Source of the DNA: an uncultured Bacteroides sp.
GTDB taxonomy: Bacteria; Bacteroidota; Bacteroidia; Bacteroidales; Bacteroidaceae
Direction: 5' to 3'
Length of the DNA stretch: 41,011 nt
NCBI GenBank assembly: GCA_900551645.1
Contig: URWP01000001.1
Location: forward strand, 1-41,011
Below, one piece after another: positions 1 through 9,133 of this stretch (the stretch's first letter is position 1; each line of letters begins with the position of its first letter). The position numbers were made by a program, and so were the translations under genes. The notes beneath the pieces were generated by a model that was given only the letters and a program-made list of their open reading frames with translations, had not been told where the DNA came from and did not search any database.

Positions 1-73
1 GAGGATGCGACATTTTGACACACCCTCTTTTTTTGCTGTTCAGGTCCGCTACCAGATACGGCAGTTTTCTTTC

Positions 74-3000
74 TTAATGTTTATATTCACTGGGCGGTAC
101 CCCGAATTTCTTCTTGAAACTGGCAGAGAAAAATGAAAGGGTGCTGAATCCGGTCATATCAGCTATTTCCGAGATTGTATATTTGCCGGTTGCCATCAGT
201 TCGGCGGCACGGTTTAGTTTATAGTTCCGGAAGAATATACTTGGATTTTCACCCGTCAATGCTTTCAGTTTGTAGTAGAATTTGGTACGGCTTATCTTCA
301 TGACTTCTGTAATCTTGATGATATTCAGTTCCGGATTCGACAATTCCTTTTCCATCAACGCATACAGTTCATCCATGAATTTTTTGTCTTGCGGATTGAT
401 GGAACCTTCTTCCAGTTGTGTAGTATCTGTACTGTTACCCAGAATGTTGCGAGCCATGTCTCTGTTGTTGAGTTGTGAAACCAGCAGTGCTTTCAGATAT
501 TCCGGGTCAAAGGGCTTGGTGACGTATGCGTTTGCTTGGGCTTTCAGACCTTCTATCTGTTCTTCCATCCTTGTTTTGGCAGTCAGAAGAATTACCGGAA
601 TGTGGCAGAAATGATTTCCCGACTTGATTTTCTTGCAGAAAGCTACGCCATCCAGTTTTCCCGGCATGACTACATCACTCAGAATCAGGTCCGGCTTGAT
701 GTTCTCCAGTTCGGAAAAAGCACTGTCGGCATCGTATCGGTGAACAATGTGATAACTTCGGCTGAACAGCAGTTTCAGATAAGCGGAGAGTTCGTTGTCA
801 TCTTCCACTATCAGTAATACGGGTTTTTCTGTATCTGTATCTGTTTCGTTCTCCGGTTTTTCTGTTTCATCTGTCATGGCTATGGATTCGAAGACAGGAA
901 CTTGTGCTGTAGATTGCCGTTCGTTTTCCGGATAGGCTTCATCGTCTACAGGAAGCAGGACTGTGAAGACCGCTCCATGAGGAACGGCATTCTTTACTTT
1001 GATGTAGCCATGGTGCAACCATACGAGCCGGCGTACAAAATACAGTCCGATACCTGTACCGCAATTGTAGACAGCTTGTTTGTCACTGTTTATCTGATAG
1101 TATTTCAGGAAGATACTTTCCATCTTTTCTTCCGGAATGCCGCAGCCAGTATCTGCCACTTCAAGCAGTACGTACTGATTGAATCTGTCATTTTCGTTCA
1201 GGGTGAATAAAGCCGAAGCCTGTTCATGGTTTATTTTTTCTACAGAAACGGTTATCTGTCCTCCTGACGGGGTGAACTTCAAGGCATTCGATAAAAGATT
1301 GGCCAGAATTTTTTCCAGTTTGTCTGTATCTATCCATGCAGATAAATTGGCAGGCATGTTGTCGTAGGCAAGTGTAATCTTTTTTTCATCGGCATTGATT
1401 TTTACTGTTTCCAGGTAATTACGCACTTCTTGTGTAAGGTCTGTTTTTGTAACGTATAGCCGCAGTGCGTCTCCTTCCAGTTTACCCAAATCCATGATTT
1501 GGTTAATCAATTTCAGCATTCTGTTTACGCTTCGTTGTACCAGCTTCAGCAACCTGGTTTCTTCCTGACTGAAGCTGTTTTTCCGGCAAAGTGTGGCAAT
1601 GGGGCCTGCTATCATGGTGAGTGGAGTACGGAACTCGTGTGATATGTTTGTAAAGAAACTCAGGTGCATCTGATTGGTGCGTACTTCCTGTTCCCGTTCC
1701 ATTTCTGCCCATTGCGCTTTCAGGTGTTCCTTACGGATTCTCTGGATGATATAGATACCAAGCAGGATGATTCCTAAGATAAACACAGAATAGATGAGAT
1801 ATGCCCACCAGCTGAGCCAGGGAGCAGGAGAAATGGCTATATGGATACTGTTTTCGGTTTCGACAATACTTTTGTCATTACTGAAAATACGTACTTTAAA
1901 GGTATAGTTTCCGGCGGTCAGGTTGGAATAAATGGCTTCACGGTTGTTTGAGGCATCAATCCAATATTTGTCATGTCCCTCCATCTTGTATTGGTAATGT
2001 ACTTTCTGCGAGTTGGTGAAGGTCAATGCGGCATATGAGATACTGAAACTGTTTTCATTGTAGTTCAGCCGGATGTCGGGATTGAAATTCAAAGATTTGT
2101 CGATGATTCCTTTACGAACGGGATGTATCCATTCATTGTATACTTTCAACTGTTCAAACAGTACGGGAACCTGCTGTTTCCGTCCTACGTCGATAGGGTT
2201 GAAAAAAGTCAGGCCATGGGCTCCACCAAAGACGAGGGTTCCATCCGGCAGCTTACAGGAGCTATGCTGTGAGAACTGGTTTCCTCCGATACCGTCGGAT
2301 GCATAATATCCAGTGATGCGTGTATCAGTCTTATCGTATTTAAACAGGCCGTAAAGGGTACTTATCCAGATATTTCCTTGCTGGTCTTCTTCGAAACTGC
2401 AGATATCTTCGCAGGAAATTCCTTGTATTTTTGTCAGTGTCTTCTGTTCTGGTGAAAGAGTATATGCTCCACTGGAACGGGTACCTATCCAGACTTTTCC
2501 TTCGGAATCCTGGAACATGCATTTGACAATGGCCAATCCTTCTTTTACCTGTGATTTGAACGGAATAGTATTGATTTCACCCGAAACCTCATCGTATAGA
2601 TAAAGATTCATATTGAAAGGAGAAACAATGACTTTTTCTCCTTTGATAGGTAGAATATCTTGTGAGTAGATGAAGGTTCTTGCCCCTTGACGATCCAGGT
2701 ATTTTATTTCTTCAAAGGAATCTTTATCGGCCGACAGTTTATAGATAAATTCTTCCCAACAGGATACAAATACATTTCCGTTCGAGTCACTCTTCATGGT
2801 TGAACATACATAGGGTAGGTGGAATCGGTGTTGGATACGCAGGTTATTGTTCTGAAGGATACAGCAATAGATGTCCTTTTCGTTACATAGAATCCATAGG
2901 TATCCTTTCTGGTCGAACAGGACAGACTGGATTCCGTTGGAAGACAAATAGGTATTGTCTAATGGAAATGGTACGTTGATGGTTTCGATTGTTTGTTTTT

Positions 3001-4135
3001 CTGACTGGTATAGATATAGATGAGAAAACAGGTCGAATGCTACCATTCTGCCTGCCTTATCGGCTGTAAGCCCTGAAATGAATTTCTTATGGAAGAACTT
3101 GTCTACCATATTATTGTGGTTGAAATAGTCTTTGCTGTCGGATAGGATGATGGCTCCCTGGTTGAAGGTGCCTATCCATAAGTTTTTTTGTGAATCTGTA
3201 AATAGGGTAGTGACATGATAGTCAGAGACCTGATAGGGAAAGGAACTTTCAGACTGATGAACCATTTTCTGTTCATTGACATTGTACAGGAACAGTCCTT
3301 TGGAGGTAACCAGGTAAATTTCGGATTCGGTGTGGAAATGGATGAAGGAGACTGTGGTTCCCTTGAATAAAGGATGGTCTGTCAGATGAGCCGGTAACGG
3401 TGAGAAGTCTTCTGTCCGGATATTGAAGATACAGATTCCCTGTTCTGACGACAGCCATAATTCTCCGTTCGTATTCAGGAAGCAGAAAGTTGCGGAAAAC
3501 GGTAGGGAGTGACGGCTGACGATTTTATAAGTATCGGGATGAAAACACAGGATTTCATTTCCTTCTACACTCCATATCCGGTCTTTCCGATCCAGAAAAT
3601 AGTGTGGGGTCAGGAGGTCGGATTTTTCTTCCGGTAAAGTTAAAACGACATCAAAGTCATCTGTCTGGTTATTGTATTTATACAGATGGCTCATGGCATC
3701 CAGATAGATATCTCCTTTGCCGTTTTCCAGAATTTTCTGGATATTCCAGTTGGTTCCTTTCAGAAGGAACTGCTTGAAGGTATCATTGTCCTGATAAACA
3801 TTGATGCCTCTTTGTGTACCTACCCATAAACGTTTCCGGGAGTCCATGTAAAGGGTATTGACACCGTTATAGCTTAATGAATTCGGATTGTCGGAATGGA
3901 AGAATTGCTGGTATTGATAGCCGTTGTATTTATTCAGTCCTCTTAAAGTACCTATCCAGATATGACCGAACCGATCTTCGGCTATGCTCTGTACTTTCAG
4001 ATTGGAAATGGAATAATCTATGCGGGTCATTTCATCCGAACTGTCCGGCCTTGATTCCGTTTTCGTGGAGCAACCGGTTAAAAGGAGACATAAAATGAGG
4101 GCCAGGAGGTTAACAACAGCTTTCATTTGCATCAT
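74..4135 (-). CDS. Hybrid two-component system sensor/regulator (HTCS)
   Basis: One-protein signalling system that senses a glycan fragment outside the inner membrane and activates a nearby utilization operon. From the chosen start (about 1353 aa) the order is: signal or lipoprotein-type N-terminus ending in LLTGC (Cys about 22); two-component propeller repeats (for example IAEDRFGHIWIGT) over about 50-700; a Y_Y_Y domain; a membrane helix about 773-800; HisKA with NISHEFRTPL, phospho-His about 833; HATPase with NLLSNALKFTP and ADTGCGIP; receiver with LSDVVMPG, phospho-Asp about 1154; and a C-terminal AraC-type DNA-binding domain about 1255-1353. The reading frame stays open upstream to 4510, but that part would cover the divergent promoter and the neighbour's start. 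The ATG pair at 4135/4132, or the ATG at 4126, places the signal sequence at the N-terminus. It is divergent from the esterase-susCD operon, its likely target. Domain calls are certain; the ligand is unknown. Confidence 0.95.
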   Translation of the reverse strand: MMQMKAVVNLLALILCLLLTGCSTKTESRPDSSDEMTRIDYSISNLKVQSIAEDRFGHIWIGTLRGLNKYNGYQYQQFFHSDNPNSLSYNGVNTLYMDSRKRLWVGTQRGINVYQDNDTFKQFLLKGTNWNIQKILENGKGDIYLDAMSHLYKYNNQTDDFDVVLTLPEEKSDLLTPHYFLDRKDRIWSVEGNEILCFHPDTYKIVSRHSLPFSATFCFLNTNGELWLSSEQGICIFNIRTEDFSPLPAHLTDHPLFKGTTVSFIHFHTESEIYLVTSKGLFLYNVNEQKMVHQSESSFPYQVSDYHVTTLFTDSQKNLWIGTFNQGAIILSDSKDYFNHNNMVDKFFHKKFISGLTADKAGRMVAFDLFSHLYLYQSEKQTIETINVPFPLDNTYLSSNGIQSVLFDQKGYLWILCNEKDIYCCILQNNNLRIQHRFHLPYVCSTMKSDSNGNVFVSCWEEFIYKLSADKDSFEEIKYLDRQGARTFIYSQDILPIKGEKVIVSPFNMNLYLYDEVSGEINTIPFKSQVKEGLAIVKCMFQDSEGKVWIGTRSSGAYTLSPEQKTLTKIQGISCEDICSFEEDQQGNIWISTLYGLFKYDKTDTRITGYYASDGIGGNQFSQHSSCKLPDGTLVFGGAHGLTFFNPIDVGRKQQVPVLFEQLKVYNEWIHPVRKGIIDKSLNFNPDIRLNYNENSFSISYAALTFTNSQKVHYQYKMEGHDKYWIDASNNREAIYSNLTAGNYTFKVRIFSNDKSIVETENSIHIAISPAPWLSWWAYLIYSVFILGIILLGIYIIQRIRKEHLKAQWAEMEREQEVRTNQMHLSFFTNISHEFRTPLTMIAGPIATLCRKNSFSQEETRLLKLVQRSVNRMLKLINQIMDLGKLEGDALRLYVTKTDLTQEVRNYLETVKINADEKKITLAYDNMPANLSAWIDTDKLEKILANLLSNALKFTPSGGQITVSVEKINHEQASALFTLNENDRFNQYVLLEVADTGCGIPEEKMESIFLKYYQINSDKQAVYNCGTGIGLYFVRRLVWLHHGYIKVKNAVPHGAVFTVLLPVDDEAYPENERQSTAQVPVFESIAMTDETEKPENETDTDTEKPVLLIVEDDNELSAYLKLLFSRSYHIVHRYDADSAFSELENIKPDLILSDVVMPGKLDGVAFCKKIKSGNHFCHIPVILLTAKTRMEEQIEGLKAQANAYVTKPFDPEYLKALLVSQLNNRDMARNILGNSTDTTQLEEGSINPQDKKFMDELYALMEKELSNPELNIIKITEVMKISRTKFYYKLKALTGENPSIFFRNYKLNRAAELMATGKYTISEIADMTGFSTLSFFSASFKKKFGVPPSEYKH

Positions 4136-4173
4136 TAGTTTAGGTATTTGTCCCAAGTGTTTTTCCAGTTCTG

Positions 4174-4206
4174 CAAAGGTAACATCTTTTGTAAAAGGAA
4201 GACAAA
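4174..4206 (-). promoter_or_regulatory. Bacteroidetes-type promoter for the HTCS gene
   Basis: Read on the minus strand, TTTG (complement of about 4203-4206), 21 bases, then TACCTTTG (complement of about 4174-4181). This matches the TTTG-N19-21-TAnnTTTG consensus exactly. It would give a leader of roughly 35-40 bases before the HTCS start, and it supports starting that gene at 4135 or 4126 rather than farther upstream. Coordinates may be off by a base. Confidence 0.7.
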
Positions 4207-4380
4207 AAATGCAGAAAAAAGTCACAAAAAGTTCTTTAATGAACATAAATATAAGCCTTTGAACAAATAGAAAACTTCTTTTACTTCTGCGAAAATCAAT
4301 TGTACAGGCATGAAAACCTACTGAAAATGAATTCTGTAATATTGCATTCAGAAAGTCTAACCTTAAAACGAGTGAAGAAT

Positions 4381-6029
4381 ATGAAGAAACATCTGGTTGC
4401 AGCGGGATTGTTGGCTGTATTGCTGATGAACAGTGCGTGTAGCGGCACTCAGCAGAATGTAGAGAAGCATGAACATTCAGCAGCGGCTGAGTTGATTTCA
4501 TCGGAGGCAAAAACCGTGGCTGAGACAGAAGCGGGAAAGGTTTCAGGATATATAGACAATGGGGTATATATAAAGGTATCCCTTATGCTACGGCCGAACG
4601 CTTTATGCCTCCTGTGCCTGTAGAGAAATGGGAAGGTGTAAGAAGTTCCAGAGCATACGGACCTACTTGTCCTCAGGCAGAACGGGCAGGATGGAGATCG
4701 GATGAAATAGCTTTTGCTTTCGATTGGGATGACGGATATCCGGGAGAAGACTGCCTGCGGGTGAATATCTGGACAAAAGGATTGGACAAACAGCAGAAAC
4801 GTCCGGTAATGGTATGGCTTCATGGCGGTGGTTACAGTGCTGGTTCCGGACAGGAATTACCGGGTTATGATGGAGCGAACCTGGCCAGAAAGGGAGATGT
4901 GGTAGTAGTTACCTTGAATCACCGTCTGAATGTATTGGGCTTTCTTGATTTGTCTGCTTATGGAGAAAAATATGCCCAAAGTGGTAACGCCGGATTGCTG
5001 GACCTGGTGGCAGCATTGAAATGGGTACATAACAATATCGCCAATTTTGGAGGTGACCCGGATAATGTGACCATCTTCGGTCAGTCCGGTGGAGGAGGAA
5101 AAGTTTCTACATTACTGGCTACTCCTGCCGCTAAAGGGTTATTCCATAAGGCTATTGTACAGAGCGGTTCCATGCTTCGTACAATGGAAAGCAGTTATTC
5201 GCGTCGTATCGGGGCAGCTACAGTAGAAATGCTGGGTTTGAAATCGCATAATATCGATCAGATTAACCAGATTCCTTATAAGGAGTTGTTGGCTGCCGGT
5301 GAGAAGGCTGTAGCTCAGGTCAGAAAAGAAGTGGAGAAAGAAGGTATCCATGCATTTATATTCGGTTGGGCTCCTACGGTAGACGGTGTAGTATTACCGG
5401 AACAGCCTGAGGCTTCTGTCGCTATGTCGAAAGATATTCCGATGATGATTGGTACTACCTTGCACGAATTCTGTCCAAGTACCTATGTTCCGGCATTCCG
5501 TAATGCTACCATGGAACAGGTTAAGAAAATGTTGCAGGATACATTTGGAAAACGCACGGATGAGTTTATTGATTTGTTCAAAAAGGCTTATCCGGGTTGT
5601 CAACCCAAAGATATATTGGATGTAGACCGGATTTTCCGTCCGAATGCTATCGAACAGGGCAATTGGAAATCGGCAGCTCAAGGAGCACCGGTATACATGT
5701 ATCAGTTTGCATGGGAATCTCCGGCCTTGGATGGTATTTTACGTTCTACACACTGTATGGAAATACCTTTTGTGTTCGATAATATCGCCCGTAGTGCGGC
5801 GATGACCGGTGGTGGAAAAGAGGCGCAGGCATTGGCCGATAAGATGAGCAGTGCCTGGATTCAGTTTGCCAGGACTGGAAATCCGAATGTAGCGGGACTT
5901 CCGGAATGGACGCCTTACACCAAGGAGAATGGTGCCTTGATGATTTTCAATAATACATGCGAATTGAAATCTAATCCTGATACGCAACTGATGCAGTTCG
6001 TTGCAGAATTTCCTGTACGCGGCTTTTAA
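4381..6029 (+). pseudogene. Carboxylesterase type B (para-nitrobenzyl esterase-like), frameshifted
   Basis: Exported serine esterase of the alpha/beta-hydrolase fold. The first part starts at 4381 with a lipoprotein signal (MKKHLVAAGLL...NSACSG) and reads to the family's N-terminal block, VSGYIDNGVYI, where the frame is lost; that frame stops at 4623. The second frame continues KGIPYA, then MPPVPVEKWEGV from 4605 to 6029. It contains the oxyanion motif HGGGYSAGSG, the nucleophile in GQSGGGG (Ser codon 5085-5087) and the C-terminal catalytic His block STHCMEIPFVF. Apart from the shift at the TA tract 4565-4572, the gene is intact and of normal length (about 550 aa). It lies 17 bases upstream of susC and is the first gene of that operon. 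Either it is a recent pseudogene, a phase-variable gene, or carries a sequencing error. If translation restarts at the ATG at 4605, the product lacks its signal peptide and first strands. Confidence 0.8.
4565..4572 (+). repeat. TA dinucleotide tract at the esterase frameshift
   Basis: Four TA units after GGGG, exactly where the carboxylesterase reading frame breaks. Six TA units would encode NGVYIYKGIPYA, the spacing of the classical para-nitrobenzyl esterase N-terminus (recalled Bacillus subtilis PnbA reads NGVHKWKGIPYA). The present state is therefore explained by loss of two TA units. Confidence 0.6.
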
Positions 6030-6046
6030 TTCTAAATTACTAATAT

Positions 6047-9000
6047 ATGAAAATGACACAGAAAATGAATTGGATCAAACAGATCCTGTGTGCGATGTTT
6101 GTATGCATGGCACATGTGGTATCCGCACAGCAGGTTGCGGTACGAGGACAAGTGCTTGACGCTGGTACAAAAGAGCCTATGATTGGAGTCAGTGTGCTTG
6201 AAAAAGGTACAACCAACGGAACCATTACAGATTTCGATGGTAACTATTCACTGAATGTGGCCAAAGGTAAGACATTGGTCTTTTCTTACATCGGTTATGT
6301 GACACAGGAAATAGTCGTTTCAGGTGAAACTCTGAATGTGAATCTGAAGGAAGATTCCAAGACTTTGAGTGAAGTGGTGGTAGTAGGTTATGGTGTACAG
6401 AAGAAAAGTTCGGTAACGGGTGCCATTTCTCAGGTAAAGACAGAAGATTTGGAAAACCGTTCGGTTGCCAATCCACAGGCTGCTCTGCAAGGTAAGACGG
6501 CTGGTGTGCAGATCATTTCTTCTTCTGCTGCTCCGGGTGCTTCTCCTACGGTACGTGTACGTGGTTTCTCTTCTAACGTTTCATCCAACCCGTTGTATGT
6601 AGTGGATGGTGTCCGTTTGTCTGATATTTCAGGTCTTGACCCGAATGACATCGCTTCCATTGAAGTGTTGAAGGATGCCGCTTCAGCTGCTATCTATGGT
6701 GCTGAGGCTGGTAACGGTGTCGTATTGATTTCTACCAAGAAAGGAACCAAAGGACAGGGAAAAATCAATTATGACTTCCAGTATACCATTCAGTCTGTAG
6801 GGAAGATTCCGACATTACTGAATGCTGAAGAATATAAGAATTACATGATAGAAGGAAATGTGTTTGATGCCAGTAAGTTTGCTAACGACTGGGATGGTGT
6901 GACAGATACCAACTGGGCAGATGTGGTATTCGGAAAAGGTATCATACAGAAACATAACCTTTCTTTCTCTAACGGAAATGAAAAGGGTAGCTATTATTTG
7001 TCTATGTCTTATTTGAACAATGACGGTATTGTAAAAGGCAATGCAGACTTCTATAAACGTCTGACCGGTTCTATCAATGCGGATTATCAGATTAAGGATT
7101 GGTTGAAAGTTGGTACTACCAATCAGATTGAAAAGTATAATTACCGTCAGCTTTCACAGAACAATGCTTACGGCAGTTTCTTCCAGGCTGTGATGGAACT
7201 TGACCCATTGACTCCGGATACTTACGCTCCGGGAAACCTGCCGGACAATATGATAGCCGCGCTGAACAACGGACAGACACTGCTTACTGATGAAAACGGA
7301 AACTATTATGCTGTTTCTAAATTTGTAGAATCAGAGAATTATCATCCGATGATTATGAGAGACAATACGGCTCCGAAAAACAGCGGATTTAATGTCAACG
7401 GATCTGTATATGGAGAATTGAAACCGCTTGACGGATTGGTGATTACTTCTCGTTTCGGATACCGTCTGTCAGGTACCCGTTCTTCTACAACGAACTTGCC
7501 GTATTATGGAAACTCTGTACAGAACAATAATTTCATTTCACAGAGTGGCACATCAAGTACAACCATTTATTGGCAGTGGGAAAACTTCGCGAACTATATC
7601 AAGACATTCAACGAACATACCATTACAGCTATGTTGGGTATGTCTTATCAGGAATCTACATACGATTATATTACAGCAGGCTATAGCGCAAACGGTGCCG
7701 ATGCGTTGTTGGGTAGAGATCCTTCTTTCTGGTATCTGAGCTATGGCAGTCCTTCTGCTTCGAAGAGCATTACCGGTGAAAAGACCCGTACAGCCAAATA
7801 TTCTTACTTCGGACGTATCGGATATGATTTTGCAGGCAAGTATATGTTACAGGCTTCTCTCCGTGCCGATGCTGCCGACTTGGCTTATCTGCCTGCCAGT
7901 GGACGTTGGGGATATTTTCCTGCAGTATCTGCCGGTTGGACAATTTCTGAAGAAAATTTCTTCGAACCGCTGAAAGATGTTGTTTCAAACATGAAACTGC
8001 GTGCCAGCTGGGGTCAGAACGGTAGTCTGGCTGCCTTAGGCAGTTATGCATACGGTACGACCATGAATAATTCCGGCTATTATCCGTTTGTTCCAGGTAA
8101 TACTTATGTTACTGCTGTACGTCCGAACAGTTTGGGTAACGATGATTTGAGGTGGGAAACTTCCGAACAGCTGAACATCGGTCTGGACGCTCGTTTCTTT
8201 AATGACCGCCTGACTTTCTCTATTGACTGGTTCAATAAGAAAACGAAAGATTTGCTGGTAACAGGAACTACTCCTTCCTTGATTATCGGTGGTACCACTT
8301 CGCCGATTAATGCCGGTAATGTAAGTAATAAAGGTTTTGAATTTGAATTGGGATGGAGAGACAACATCGGTGATTTCAATTACAGTATTAAGGGAAATCT
8401 GGCTACCTTAAAGAATAAGGTTACTTACTTGGATCCTTCTTTGACCCGTTTGGCAGGAACAACTTTCCATACCAGTACAATTACTTATTTTGAAGAAGGT
8501 TATCCGGTATACTATTTCCGTGGTTATAAATACGAAGGTGTAGATCCTGCAACCGGAGAGCCTGTATTCGAAGATATTGACGGTGACGGAACTGTAAATG
8601 AAAACGATAAGACTTATATAGGCGATGCTATTCCTGATTTCACTTACGGTATTACACTGACAGCGGCCTGGAAAGGTCTGGATCTGACTGTATTTGGCAG
8701 TGGCTCGTACGGAAACGATATCTTCAACTGTGCTACCCGTTCAGACCATATCTCGGCAAACAAGATGAAGAAATTCTTCTATGATGACCGTTGGACTCCT
8801 GACCATACACAGGCTTCTGTACCTAGAGCAAATGCTACTTCGATGGATAAATATCTGGTTTCTGATGCTATGGTATTCGATGGTTCTTATTTCAAGATTA
8901 AACAGATTCAATTGGGATACACATTGCCGAAGGCTTGGACTAAGAAAGCATTCATCCAGAACATGAGATTGTATGTTTCTTTGGAAGACTTCTTTACTTT

Positions 9001-9121
9001 CACCAAGTATGACGGATTTGATCCGGAAGCTTCTGCCAGCGATACTTCTGGTATGGGTATTGATATGGGTACTTACCCTACTTCAAAGAAAGTGATGTTA
9101 GGCTTCAATGTTGAATTTTAA
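6047..9121 (+). CDS. SusC/RagA-family TonB-linked outer membrane receptor
   Basis: Outer membrane beta-barrel that imports glycan fragments with its SusD partner, driven by TonB. The 1024-aa protein has a signal peptide (ILCAMFVCMAHVVSAQQ), then a carboxypeptidase-regulatory-like domain (VAVRGQVLDAGTKEPMIGVSV through SYIGYVTQEIVV, about 28-105), then the SusC junction SEVVVVGYGVQKK, a plug domain (LQGKTAGVQI, NPLYVVDGVR, IEVLKDAASAAIYG) and a long barrel ending in an aromatic-rich strand (VMLGFNVEF). There is no STN domain, which fits control by the HTCS rather than by a sigma/anti-sigma pair. The start at 6047 is preferred; an in-frame ATG at 6065 gives a nearly identical signal peptide. It follows the esterase by 17 bases and precedes susD by 12. 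Confidence 0.95.
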   Translation: MKMTQKMNWIKQILCAMFVCMAHVVSAQQVAVRGQVLDAGTKEPMIGVSVLEKGTTNGTITDFDGNYSLNVAKGKTLVFSYIGYVTQEIVVSGETLNVNLKEDSKTLSEVVVVGYGVQKKSSVTGAISQVKTEDLENRSVANPQAALQGKTAGVQIISSSAAPGASPTVRVRGFSSNVSSNPLYVVDGVRLSDISGLDPNDIASIEVLKDAASAAIYGAEAGNGVVLISTKKGTKGQGKINYDFQYTIQSVGKIPTLLNAEEYKNYMIEGNVFDASKFANDWDGVTDTNWADVVFGKGIIQKHNLSFSNGNEKGSYYLSMSYLNNDGIVKGNADFYKRLTGSINADYQIKDWLKVGTTNQIEKYNYRQLSQNNAYGSFFQAVMELDPLTPDTYAPGNLPDNMIAALNNGQTLLTDENGNYYAVSKFVESENYHPMIMRDNTAPKNSGFNVNGSVYGELKPLDGLVITSRFGYRLSGTRSSTTNLPYYGNSVQNNNFISQSGTSSTTIYWQWENFANYIKTFNEHTITAMLGMSYQESTYDYITAGYSANGADALLGRDPSFWYLSYGSPSASKSITGEKTRTAKYSYFGRIGYDFAGKYMLQASLRADAADLAYLPASGRWGYFPAVSAGWTISEENFFEPLKDVVSNMKLRASWGQNGSLAALGSYAYGTTMNNSGYYPFVPGNTYVTAVRPNSLGNDDLRWETSEQLNIGLDARFFNDRLTFSIDWFNKKTKDLLVTGTTPSLIIGGTTSPINAGNVSNKGFEFELGWRDNIGDFNYSIKGNLATLKNKVTYLDPSLTRLAGTTFHTSTITYFEEGYPVYYFRGYKYEGVDPATGEPVFEDIDGDGTVNENDKTYIGDAIPDFTYGITLTAAWKGLDLTVFGSGSYGNDIFNCATRSDHISANKMKKFFYDDRWTPDHTQASVPRANATSMDKYLVSDAMVFDGSYFKIKQIQLGYTLPKAWTKKAFIQNMRLYVSLEDFFTFTKYDGFDPEASASDTSGMGIDMGTYPTSKKVMLGFNVEF

Positions 9122-9133
9122 ATCAGAATTATT

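Noticed and set aside
4136..4380. A plus-strand promoter for the esterase-susCD operon
   Set aside because: Only imperfect matches (TAAGCCTTTG with a longer gap, TAATATTG) were found; none is good enough to annotate. The operon may need the HTCS regulator for promoter recognition.
4136..4510. N-terminal extension of the HTCS frame to a TTG at 4510
   Set aside because: It would overlap the divergent esterase start and the promoter, and would bury the signal sequence 125 residues into the protein.
4555..4580. Programmed ribosomal frameshift at GGGGTATATATAAAG
   Set aside because: A -1 slip is geometrically possible, but there is no standard slippery heptamer and no evident downstream stem; loss of two TA units also explains the missing two residues better.
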